Shown here piece after piece: positions 1 through 9,900 of a stretch of 64,000 nt of DNA. The DNA comes from CAXOVX01 sp964213345 (GTDB taxonomy: Bacteria; Pseudomonadota; Alphaproteobacteria; Rickettsiales; Midichloriaceae): positions 1 through 64,000 of the forward strand of contig CAXOVX010000005.1 in NCBI GenBank assembly GCA_964213345.1, read 5' to 3'. Position 1 is the stretch's first letter. Each line of letters begins with the position of its first letter. The notes below the pieces were generated by a model. It was not told the origin of the DNA. It made no database searches and saw only the letters and a list, made by a program, of their open reading frames with translations. A program made the translations under genes and the position numbers.

Positions 1-2
1 TA

Positions 3-65
3 GGGTTAGATGTAATTGCAGAATCTACAGGACTTAGTATTGAGGACATAGAAAAATTAGGCTGA
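3..65 (+). pseudogene. C-terminal scrap of an Rpn/PD-(D/E)XK-type transposase-like protein
   Basis: The first bases read as about 20 codons ending in TGA, with the tail pattern 'ESTGLSIEDIEKLG'. This resembles the short 'TGLS-x-EEI-x-L' ending common in Rpn-family (recombination-promoting nuclease, formerly 'putative transposase') proteins that are frequent in Rickettsiales. The rest of the gene lies outside the window, so it may be intact or a fragment. Assignment rests only on this short tail. Confidence 0.3.
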
Positions 66-123
66 ATTTGGTGAGAGAAAGTGCTAGGGGTAATAGTGGG
101 TACTGTCAAGTTGACTTTTTAGG

Positions 124-3100
124 GAAGGTTTTTTTATAAAATCATCAAAAACGTCTTCTGTAAGCCAGATATATAGCGTTTGTAGCCTTGTGCACACTCA
201 AGTGTTTCTATCCCCTCTAAGTCCATTTTTGATAATCCAAAGCTAACCCTTTCTGTTTTAGCAGAATAATTATTTGCAGCTATCTTGGATTTCTCTCTAT
301 CGCTTACTACAACAACGCTTACCCCTCTTTCACTTATTAGCTTAAGATTTTTCTCGTAATTAAAATTATTTCCATTACAAAATTATATTCAATGTATGCC
401 TATTGTCAACTGCCATAACTTAAGCTCCAATCCACGACTAACCTTAAGCTCTTCCTGAATTTTATTATTATAGCTCAAACTTCCTTTAAGTTCTTGTTTT
501 TGCTCTAATTTAAGGCTTTTAATATTAATATGTTTTGCATTTTGTATTAATTTCATAGCTTTTTCTTTGCTTGATTGTTTTAGGACTTCATCCATATCTT
601 TAGTTCCGCTTAAGAGCGTTACTTGTTTAAGATCTAGCTTAGGATTATAGCTTGATATCAGTAATGCCACATTCTTGGTTGCTTTTATCCCAGCAACATC
701 ATTATCAAGGCATAACTTAATTGCCTTTACTTTTAGTTTATCAAGTAAATCTAATTGTCCAACAGTTATACCACTTCCTCCCAGTGCTATAACATTTTCT
801 ATTCCCTTGGCTTTTGCATTTTATGAATCAAATATTCCTTCTACAATAATAAGCAGCTTATTTTTATTGATTTCATGTATACCAAACAAGGTAGAGCCTA
901 TTGCAAGACCTTTTATATACATTACTTACCTAACTTATTATTTCCAGCTTCATTATTGTTAATGTTTCTTGCCAACTAACCCTATGATTTCACCTCTTTC
1001 GTCACGGTAAGGCACAACCAATTTATGGGTGTACCCAATAACACCAAGTGCTTTGTTCACTTCTTTAATTTGTTCTTGGGTTACACCTTGTACTTTCAAG
1101 TAATTGTTTAGGTCTTTCTTATTAGGTACATAATTACTTAACCAGCACACATTTTGGCTATCTCGCTTAAGGTATAGCCTCTGTTATTTGTTAGATATTT
1201 CGTAACTTGGTTGTTTGCAACGTTAATCTTGTCTAACGAATACTGATATACCTTTTCCCATATTTGGGGTTCTATAGTTGGCTTTGATATAATTTTATTT
1301 ACTTCAAAATCCTCTGGAAGTCTCCTTTCTTTTAAAACTGATATATGTTTCTCAAAGCCATTTTAAAGCCCAGATACAGTTGCTATATATTCAAATATCT
1401 TAGCTTTAAGTGATATGCTCAAATCTAGCAATTGTTTGGTTGCCTCTAATATAATCTACAAGCATTCCTAGATTGTTTTCATAAGTATACACTTTACCCT
1501 TTCGTCCGCAGCTACCGTCTAATTTATACCCAGCAGTAGATACATAAGCATTACCCTTCTTTATAAAACCAAATTCAGATAATACTTGAGGTATGTTATC
1601 ATACAGTGCTTGATAAAGCTCTTTTGTTGTAAGCTTATCCTCTATTTTACATGAATTCTCTCTAGATATAAAACATCTGTCAGCTTTGTTTAGGAATAAT
1701 TGGGCTTTCCTATAATCTTGATCCTTAAAGTATTCTTCAGTTCTAGCCCCAATCCACTCAAATTTATCAACAGCTCTAATCTGCTCTTTATTATTTACTA
1801 TTTCCCCAAAAAGCCTTACATCTTGATCTGGTTTAATACCTTCTTTTTTTACTGACTCCGGTATATAGGCATTCCTATAATCGCTTCCTCCAAATATACT
1901 ATATGTTTTCTTACCAATAACTAAGTCTCCTAAATAACGTGAAGATGTAGAGCTTTTATTGGGGTCTAAAGCAAACATTACTTCTGAGCACTTGAGTTCT
2001 TGCTTAACAAGATTAGCAACTTCAGATACAAGCTCACCTTTTTCTAAATAATCTAAGTTATCTTTAACATTAGTTTTCAAAGCATCTAATAATTACGTCT
2101 AGCAGCATATTCATGACTACTTTTAATATAATCCAAACTTAAACCTTTAAGACGTTCTCTTTTGAAGGTGTTAACTAGCTTACCGAAGTTCTTAAATTTA
2201 TCATTTGACCAGTATAAATCTACAACTTCTCTATGACGACTGAGTGCAACATAAGCCACGTGCCTGTTAAATAGCTCTGATGCCAACACAAATGTTCTAT
2301 CTACAGTGATACCTTGTGCTTTATGGATAGTAGCAGCATATCCGTAATCTATCTTATCATAATCTCTGACATAAAAAATAGCTTCCCTACCATTCCCTTA
2401 CTCTACCCTCAATTCAAAGCCTTGCATTGTTTTAATTGTACCAAGAGTACCATTCTTTACCCCCTAAATCTTTGTTGTTCTCTAGAAAATATATCTTATC
2501 ACCAACAGCAAACTCTCTTTTTCCACGTTCTGTTTCAAATATTCGTCCTCCAGTCAATTCACCATAATGTTTTTAAGTCTCTGGCCTTCCCATTTAACTC
2601 TCGTACCTCAGCTCTTCTAAATGCTAGCGTAATGCTGCTTTTGTTCTCATATTCTAAGCTTAACTCATGCTAATCTCGCACCATTGTTTGGATAGCGTAT
2701 CTTTGCGTTTGAAGCTCATGGACCATATCGTGTTTTTGATATTCCACCAAAGCATCATGAGTTGCCCCAATAGCCAAGCTTTTAGTAGCTTCTTTTTGCC
2801 ACAGTTCTTTTTGACATCTTACCTCACTTAACTCAACATGCCCTATCCTCTCTACTATACCTCTAAAAGCAGCTCCAGCTTGAATTGCTTGTAGTTGCTC
2901 TGGATCACCAATTAATACTACTTTACTCTCTGCTAAGGCTGCTTCATCAATAATATGCCCCAAATCTCGACTCCCAAGCATACCAGCTTCATCAATGACA
3001 ATGATATCACGGTTTGTCAGTTTCTCTCCATCATTATTCCAGTTGGTAATTACTATTTGCAACTGTATAGCTTTTTATGCCAGAGCTTGCCTCTAAGTTC

Positions 3101-4108
3101 TCAGCAGCAATACCAGATAAAGTCATACCAATTACTCTATATCCTTCCCCTTCCCACATTTCCCTTGCGGCACCTAGCATATAACTTTTACCACTACCAG
3201 CATATCCTACAACACAAGCTATTTCCCTATCTCCAGTAATATGTCGAAATGCTTCTGCTTGATTATCTGTTAAACAATATTGTAAACCCTTCTTCTCACG
3301 TTCCTCAAAATTGATTTGATGCGAGCCTTACTACCCAAACTCTCAGCTTGCCTTAGCATCTTATATTCAAGATCAAGCATACTTTTAGAAGTAAAACGTT
3401 CCCTGCCTTTTTCATCAACCCCCAACCTTACTATTTCTGTACATGCCTTCTCTCATTTGTCTTGCATCTACCGTATGTGTATTGACGAACCTAGCCAGAT
3501 CCTCATGAGTAAAAGTAGACTGACTTTGTGTTAAAGCCTCTATTGCTATAATTGGGTTTAATTGGGTTTTGTAATATTTTTTCTCCATTTTTTCTTGCTA
3601 TTTCTCCATGTTCTAGCACTTTATCAGAAAAACGTTCTCTGCCGTTTTTAGGACCAATCTTGTTTTGAGGCTCTAGACTATACCACGGTCTAAATTACTT
3701 CTGTGATCGACACTTATATCAAAGCCTGCTAGCACTAAGTGTTTATTAGTGGTATTAGCCCAAGCCTCTCTCCATTCATATAAAAGCACCTTTTTATTCC
3801 ATGCCACCACCTTCATCCCAAAACCGTCCTTGTTTACCTCACGCATATTGTAAGCATGACATGGACATGAGGCTGTTCATCCCCATGCCCTTTATGTAAA
3901 CAAACATCAGCTATCATACCTTTATCTACAAAATGCTTTTTAACAAACTCTTTTGTCAGTTCTATATTTTGTTCTTTTGAGAGCTCTTTAGGTAAAGCCA
4001 GATTTATTTCTCTAGCTAATTGCGAGTCTTTCCTTTTCTCGTTTTGCTCTACAAAATTCCACAATTTTGCTCTGTTTTGCACCCATTCTGGAGCTCTACC
4101 AGGTAAAT
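124..4108 (-). pseudogene. traA: Decayed Ti-type conjugative relaxase/helicase TraA
   Basis: On the minus strand, pieces in several frames line up in the order expected for a TraA relaxase-helicase, which nicks and unwinds DNA for conjugation. From the 5' side: MobA/MobL relaxase piece with the metal-binding 'PHVHVML' motif (about 3840-4105); linker matching TraA (about 3560-3840); Walker A 'GYAGSGKS' near 3190-3215; Walker B 'VIDEAGML' followed by 'QLQAIQAGAAFR' (2670-3062); helicase C-terminal 'YVALSRHR' (2086-2289); a C-terminal region (1406-2080); a primase/toprim-like piece with 'VPYRDERGEIIGLV' (959-1150); and two last pieces at 389-670 and about 124-363. Many frameshifts and stops separate them, and the relaxase N-terminus with its catalytic tyrosine region is missing, cut off at about 4108. 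Such TraA genes are typical of RAGE integrative elements in Rickettsiales. It cannot make a working relaxase. Confidence 0.85.
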
Positions 4109-4120
4109 TAAGGAGGACTT

Positions 4121-4330
4121 ATGCAAATCGTTATAAAAAGTAAAAGGATTGATCCAACAGGCATGGATGTAGCTAGCCTTGTTACCGCTATCAACAATAA
4201 ATATTATAAACAGGCAATATATTGGGGTAAAGAGGGCTGTAAAGAGAAAGCTGAGCAATCTGTACAAAATAAATCAGCTTTTACTTCAGTTCTTTGTAAA
4301 GTTAGAGATAACTGTGATAAAAATATTTAA
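4121..4330 (+). CDS. Truncated hypothetical protein with a perfect Shine-Dalgarno
   Basis: A 69-codon frame starts at an ATG preceded by AAGGAGG at ideal spacing (about 4110-4116), so it was probably once a real gene. It runs directly into sequence matching an IS982 remnant at about 4331, so its 3' end is probably lost. The product begins 'MQIVIKSKRIDPTG' and is lysine-rich. I do not recognise it. It diverges from the broken traA, whose own 5' end stops at about 4108, so two truncations meet here. Confidence 0.35.
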   Translation: MQIVIKSKRIDPTGMDVASLVTAINNKYYKQAIYWGKEGCKEKAEQSVQNKSAFTSVLCKVRDNCDKNI

Positions 4331-4616
4331 AGTTTTTACATGGAGATTGCTGATAGAGTAGCTCAATTGCCATAACCTCAGATAGGCCTAGTTCTGGAGT
4401 CCTAGTTGGCTTTCGATACACTTCGTCTGCTAATAATCTCTTCTTTAGCCACATATCTACTGCTTTACAAAAATCATCGACAAAAATGAGTAGTTCTATA
4501 GTATCTTTTTTCACGCGGATTCCTCAGTTATGTTTTTTGCAATAAGTCTTACATACGGTATCCGCTATCTCAACTCAATAGCCTATCTTCTCTCACTCTA
4601 ATCCATAGTTGGGGTT
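4331..4616 (-). mobile_element. IS982-family remnant (5' end and N-terminus of transposase)
   Basis: The minus-strand frame 4302-4514 gives an IS982 transposase N-terminus ('FVDDFCKAVDMWLKKR', then 'LGLSEVMAIELL' and 'CKNFKYFYH'). The right end carries the terminal inverted repeat TAATCCATAGTTGGGGTT (4599-4616). The whole stretch matches the same part of the longer IS982 copy at 17545-17859. The catalytic half of the transposase is gone. It sits directly upstream of secB and may supply or disturb its promoter. Confidence 0.75.
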
Positions 4617-4701
4617 AATAAATAAAATAGTGCTTGACTAAACATTTAGTTACATGAACACTCATACTTGTATCATAGGTTATGGGTTGGTAGTAATAGA
4701 T

Positions 4702-5190
4702 ATGCAAGAAATCTCAAATAATAAATCAAATAACGAAGCCAAGCTACAGGTGACTAGTGTTGGTCAATACATTAAATCATTAAATTTTCAGCACAAAAAG
4801 AGCCGTGCTGAGCTATCAAAGTTGGAGAAGATAGAACAGCAGTTAGAGTTTAAGGTCGCACCTCGTGTTGAAAAGGTACATGGTCCAGAAGGTACGGTTG
4901 GTACGGAGTATGAAGTGGTATTGGGTATCGGAGTCACATCAACCCTGAAGGAAAGCAATGAAGAGTTATTTGAGGTGAGCCTGGAGTATGCTGGAATTTT
5001 CAGATTAGATGGGGACATCACTGAACAACAAAAAGAGGAATTTTTGATGGTGCATGGTTCATCACTAATCTTTCCATTTGCACGTAGCGAAATAGCAGAG
5101 GTGACGTTAAAGAGTGGTGTCACACCAGTGATGATTGATCCCGTGGATTTCGGGAAAATATATGAAATGTATCAACAACAGAAGAAATAA
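4702..5190 (+). CDS. secB: Protein-export chaperone SecB
   Basis: SecB is a cytosolic tetrameric chaperone that keeps preproteins unfolded and delivers them to SecA. The product shows the family signature throughout: 'LQVTSVGQYIKSLNF' near the N-terminus, 'VSLEYAGIFRL' in the middle, and 'LIFPFARSEIAEVT' followed by 'PVMIDPVDFGKIYEMY' at the C-terminus. The length (about 162 residues) fits the alphaproteobacterial family. An in-frame ATG exists at 4654, but its extra 16 residues have no family counterpart, so I prefer 4702. The gene is intact and lies between an IS982 relic and RTX-like genes. The neighbouring large surface-type protein may be a client, but that is inference. Confidence 0.93.
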   Translation: MQEISNNKSNNEAKLQVTSVGQYIKSLNFQHKKSRAELSKLEKIEQQLEFKVAPRVEKVHGPEGTVGTEYEVVLGIGVTSTLKESNEELFEVSLEYAGIFRLDGDITEQQKEEFLMVHGSSLIFPFARSEIAEVTLKSGVTPVMIDPVDFGKIYEMYQQQKK

Positions 5191-5208
5191 TAGAAAAGAG
5201 GTTTTTTA

Positions 5209-5663
5209 TGTTTGAGTTTAGAGTCGATCCCAATCCTAACACAGGAAGCAGTTAGCATGCTCCTACGATAGCAGCTTTAATAAATAGTGGGTTTGTTATT
5301 TCATGGGTAGGTCAGAAAGTATATGCGCAAAGATATGAATCAACGGGAACATCTTATAGCAATACTGCTGGCTCTCAGGTTGCGGTTGGTACTTCTAATA
5401 ATGTTGGAACATACGACCATCCTTTGGTGGCAAGGCCCTAACTAACAATGGTTTTGTTGTTACATGGGCTACTACGGCACAAAATGGTGATTCATCCGAG
5501 AGTAATATTTATGCGAGTACCATTGTATCTAAGGCCAATACTTGCCACAGCCGGTCTATGTGCTGCAAAACATATCGCTGGTCTGCGCAAAATTAGCTAT
5601 GAAGAATTTGCGCACGCCACAACACAAAATTTTCTCCGATTATTTAATAAAGTTGTAATTTAG
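5209..5663 (+). pseudogene. Remnant of an RTX/hemolysin-like repeat protein
   Basis: Eighteen bases after secB, an ATG preceded by GAAAAGAGG opens a frame starting 'MFEFRVDPNPNTGSS' and stopping at codon 16. Beyond the stop the same frame continues with recognisable repeat sequence ('GFVISWVGQKVYAQRYESTG'), then a frameshift near 5437 leads to 'GFVVTWATTAQNGDSS...IYAS'. These match the repeat units of the large neighbour starting at 5958, which also begins with a Met-x-x-Phe-Arg motif. It is a dead paralogue, or the eroded 5' part of a tandem duplicate. No function is expected. Confidence 0.7.
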
Positions 5664-5783
5664 ATTACAATATCAAAAATTAATTTAAAATATATATTTA
5701 CATAAAGAAAAATATGGGTCTATCCTGGTGTGGACGTGGTTGCTTCTTTTTTTTACAAAACGGGAATGGTTGTTCGTTATGCT

Positions 5784-5889
5784 AAGCCCCGTTTTGAAAT
5801 GGGCACTAGGAGCGCAATGGTGAGGGCGGGGGAGTGTGGTGGTACTACGTGACTGAGCCTGGATTCCGCAGCGCAACAACGTGAGCGTT
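5784..5889 (+). repeat. Dispersed repeat family A, copy 1
   Basis: About 105 bp with the family core 'GGGCACTAGGAGCGCAATGG', then 'TGACTGAGCCTGGATTC' and 'GCAGCGCAACAACGTGAGCG'. It lies in the 294-bp gap between the dead repeat-protein fragment and the large RTX-like gene. The rest of that gap (5664-5783, 5890-5957) shows nothing else I recognise apart from the ribosome binding site before 5958. Confidence 0.8.
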
Positions 5890-5957
5890 CAGAAGGGGGG
5901 TTGTTCGTCAGTGGGCTGAGAGATTTAGGTAGTTATCACATAATATGGGGGAAGTAG

Positions 5958-6990
5958 ATGGCAGAATTTAGGATAAACGATAATACTGCAGGGGATCAAA
6001 GATGTCCGGCGGCAGCTCCTGGTAAGGATGCTGGCTTTATCGTGGCATGGGGTAGTTCGGGTGGTACTGGAGATGTAGGATGGGATGTGTATGCGCGTAG
6101 GTTTGATGCAAGCGGAGGTGCGCTAGCTCCTTCGTTTAGAGTAAACGATCAGACTAGTGGATATCAGGGTTATTTCAGTCCAAAAATAGCATCATTTGCT
6201 GATGGTAGTTTTGCCGTAACATGGTGGAGCTTTGGTAATAGTATGGATACTGGATCAGACGTATGGTCTCGCGTCTTTGATGCAAATGGTAGTCCATTAG
6301 CTTTATCATTTAAAGTTAATGATGTAGTGGGTGGAGATCAAGATTGGTCTAAGATAGTATCGTTAAAAAATGGTGATTTCGTTGTAACGTGGGGAAGCTC
6401 CGATGCTACTAAAGATGTCGAGGGCGAATATATATGCGCGTGTGTTTCATGCCAATGGAAATCCGCTGGCTTCTTCGTTTAAAGTGAACGATAAAATAGA
6501 CGGGAATCAATTAGCTCCTAATATAGCCTCACTAAGTAACGGTGGATTCGTTATAATGTGGAGAAGTACCAGTTCAGTAGATGTTGGGGAAGATGTATAT
6601 GCCCGTATGTTTGATGAAATTGGTAATCCGTCAGCTCTATCGTTTAAAGTTAATAGTGATGATACAACAGGGAGTCAAAGAAATGGCGGCGTGGCCCCAT
6701 TAAATAATGGTGGTTTTGTTATAACATGGGAAAGTTGGTATGGTACTAGAGATATCGGAGTAACGGATATATACGCTCGTGTATTTGGTGCAACCAGTAA
6801 TCCAGTAGGTGTGTCATTTAAAGTTAACGATAAAACAGAAGGTTCTCAATATGGACCAGAAATAGCTTCGTTGAAGAATGGTGGGTTTGTTATAACATGG
6901 TATAGTTCTGGTGTAACTGGAGATGTTGGGTGGGAGACATATGCACGTAAATATGATGCAACCAATAATCTCAGTAGATGTGTCATTTAG
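5958..6990 (+). pseudogene. N-terminal repeat region of the large RTX-like protein, broken by two frameshifts
   Basis: The gene begins at ATG 5958 after GGGGGAAG and reads into repeat units without any signal peptide. Each unit of about 56-58 residues has the pattern 'F-[RK]-V-N-D...G-x-Q...I-A-S-L...G-G-F-V-[IV]-T-W...D-[IV]-Y-A-R-x-F-D-A...G-N-P-L-A-x-S'. Six units lie in this stretch and a seventh in the long downstream frame. The frame shifts near 6420, and again near 6970, where one extra T in 'AATAATCTCAGTAGATG' breaks 'NNPVDVSFRVN'. No long homopolymer or short repeat is at either site, so phase variation is unlikely. The repeat type is common in large bacterial surface or secreted proteins. 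Single-base assembly errors cannot be excluded. Confidence 0.75.
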
Positions 6991-9900
6991 AGTTAATGAA
7001 TATACATATGGAGATCAGCAAAATCCTACAATCTCCCCATTGAGTGATGGGGGATTCGTTATAACATGGGATAGTAGTGGTCAAGATGGTTCTGGGCTCG
7101 GAGTTTATGGAAAAATATTTGCGTATAGTAGTGGTGGTCCAACAACACTTGATTTACGGAGCGAAATCATAGGTGTTACTGCGGATTTAATAACACATAC
7201 CAGTACTGGTAAAATAAAGACCATCTCTGATTCTGTTATAAACGTTATTGGCTCTAATTACAATGATATATTGACTGGAAACAGCAGGACAAATGATATC
7301 AAAGGTATGGCAGGCAATGACGTCATAAAGTATAATGGTGGTACAGGAGTATTTGATGGTGGAGATGATACAGACACGATTTCTTATGAATCTCTGTCTA
7401 CAGATATAATGGGAAATATGGGTCTTAAGATACAGCTATTTTGTAGTAATCCGCAGGATAATTCGCAGGGTAGTGCGTGGACCTCATGGACTTCGGGTGC
7501 AACTAGGCCGAAGATAACCCATACACTAAGGTATTTTGAAAAAGTAGTTGGTACATCACAGAATGATGATATTGAGGGTAATCAGTATACTCAAGAAATC
7601 AAGGGCATGGCGGGTGATGATGTCATAAGATACCGCGGTGGTGCAGGAGTGTTTGATGGGGGAGATGGTATAGACACGATTTCTTATGAATTTCTGTCTA
7701 CAGATATAATGGGGAATGTGGGTCTTAAGATACAGCTATTTTGTAGTAATCCGCAGGATAATTCGCAGGGTAGTTGTAGTAATCCGCAGGATAATTCGCA
7801 GGGTAGTGCGTGGACCTCATGGACTTCGGGTGCAACTAGGCCGAAGATAACCCATACACTAAGGTATTTTGAAAAAGTAGTTGGTACATCACAGAATGAT
7901 GATATTGAGGGTAATCAGTATACTCAAGAAATACGGGGTATGGCAGGTGATGATGTCATAAGATACCGCGGTGGACAAGGGGTGTTTGATGGGAGAAATG
8001 GCACATACCCAATTCTTGGTGATACAGATACAATTTCTTATGAATCTATTACATCCGCTGGTGTTACAGTAAAATTGTTTGAAAATTGGGGGATGAAAAA
8101 AGATGACCAAAATTCCGTTCATACTATTCGAAATTTCGAAAAAATAATTGGGTCTAAGTTTGGCGATACGTTAATTGGAGATGCAAACGCAAACACCATA
8201 CAAGGCGGTGATGGCGATGACACACTTGATGGGAAAGGTGGAGATGATACGCTGAAAGGTGAAGCAGGAGCAGATACGTTTGTTATTGGTTCAGAGAGTG
8301 GTACTGTTACAATCACGGATTTTTCTGCCGCTGATAGTGACAGGATTGACTTAACACAGCTAGGTACCAAACCATCCTCAGTTGATGCACTGAAAAAACT
8401 CATTACTGGTGTATGTGTTTCAGGAGGAGCCTTTCAGTATAGTCATATAGAAATAGCTGGTAAAACCATCATCTTAGAAGGTATATGCAAAGACTACATA
8501 AAGGGAAATTGGTTTATACCGGAGATTCCTGCTGGAGGTGGTTCCAACCTTGCCACGTCTTCGTGCAATGAGATGGTGGTTGGCGGAATTAGCCCGTATG
8601 AATATGCTCGTTTCAGCAACATGGTGTATTACTACTTACATCCCAATGTGCTATCTGAGAATACAATACCACAAGGATGGAGTGCGTCAGGGGAAAGCAA
8701 TATAAAATATAAAGTGCCGTTTTGGGCAACTGGTGTGAGTGATTCAACACTTGTAGATGCTGTGGCTTTTGCAAAAGATACAAGTATGGTGATTGCTTTC
8801 CTTAAAAATATGCCTGGAACTGATAATAGTAAGGATATATATGGTAATGTGATAGAAATGAATCATTACAGAGAGGCGGCGGTGTCCTTCACGAAAAAAG
8901 CTGTTAATAAATATCTTGCAGACACTATAGGTACAACAATAGGCTCGGCAGATGATAACATCCTACCTGATGATAAGGTGTTATCAATATCCTTTACTGG
9001 AGAAGGTATAGGTGGAGATATTGCTATACTGTGCTCAGCAGTATTCTTACGTCCATCTGTGGTGTTCAATACTCTAGGAACTGTAGACGTAATGCGTGCA
9101 TCATCTGATTACTACTCAAAGAGTTCACTAAATTATGTCAAGGAGCATTCCATAATTTTCAACACAGCTCCGAATGACGGAAATACTAAATTTTACGCAA
9201 ATGAGTATCGACCTAAAGAGTATAGGCTATATCTGCCATTTACTGAAGATGCATGGGGGAAAGGACCACAACCAGAGCCATGGCTATATCAGAGTGATTA
9301 TACACTACAGCAGCACAATTTGCAGTCAATGGTAGGATTATTCAATAAAGATACTGGGTGTCCCAAAGTTTATGGTAATCCAGTAGTTGCTAAATATGCC
9401 GCCCTAGAGAAAAAATATGAAAATTACGATAATTACGCTTCGTTCAAGTGCAATCCCCATTATTGGATGCTTTATTATGCAAAAGTGGATGCATTGGCAT
9501 GGGAAGTTGTAGCTAAAAGAGTAGTTATTTCTGCAATGAAGGTTTTACTAGAGGTTGGTGTAACAACCGGAATGAATGCGGCAATACCTGGGTCAGGAGT
9601 ACTTGGACCTTCTGTAGCTGCGGTCATTAATTCTTTAGTTTTTGATTCACGAAAATATTTTAATACTGATTCACCGTGTTTTAATCATCGATTAGCTTTA
9701 AAAAGTGATGATAGCGGCAATATTGTATGGGGTAGCATGCTTAATACTCAAAATATAATTAATAGCGGTAGTGGTAATGATAAATTCATACTTTATGGAC
9801 AGAATTACCATATTATTGATTCAGGGGGAGATGACATTTACAAATTTGCTTCCTATGAGGTTATCTCTAAGTGCAATGGGGTACCCTTTGATAAAATGAT

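Noticed and set aside
6403..6990. Frameshifts in the RTX-like gene considered as phase-variable switches
   Set aside because: Neither break lies in a homopolymer or short tandem repeat that would allow slipped-strand switching.
7889..8403. Minus-strand frames opposite the RTX repeats, rich in Ser and Pro
   Set aside because: Shadow of Gly/Asp-rich RTX codons on the other strand.
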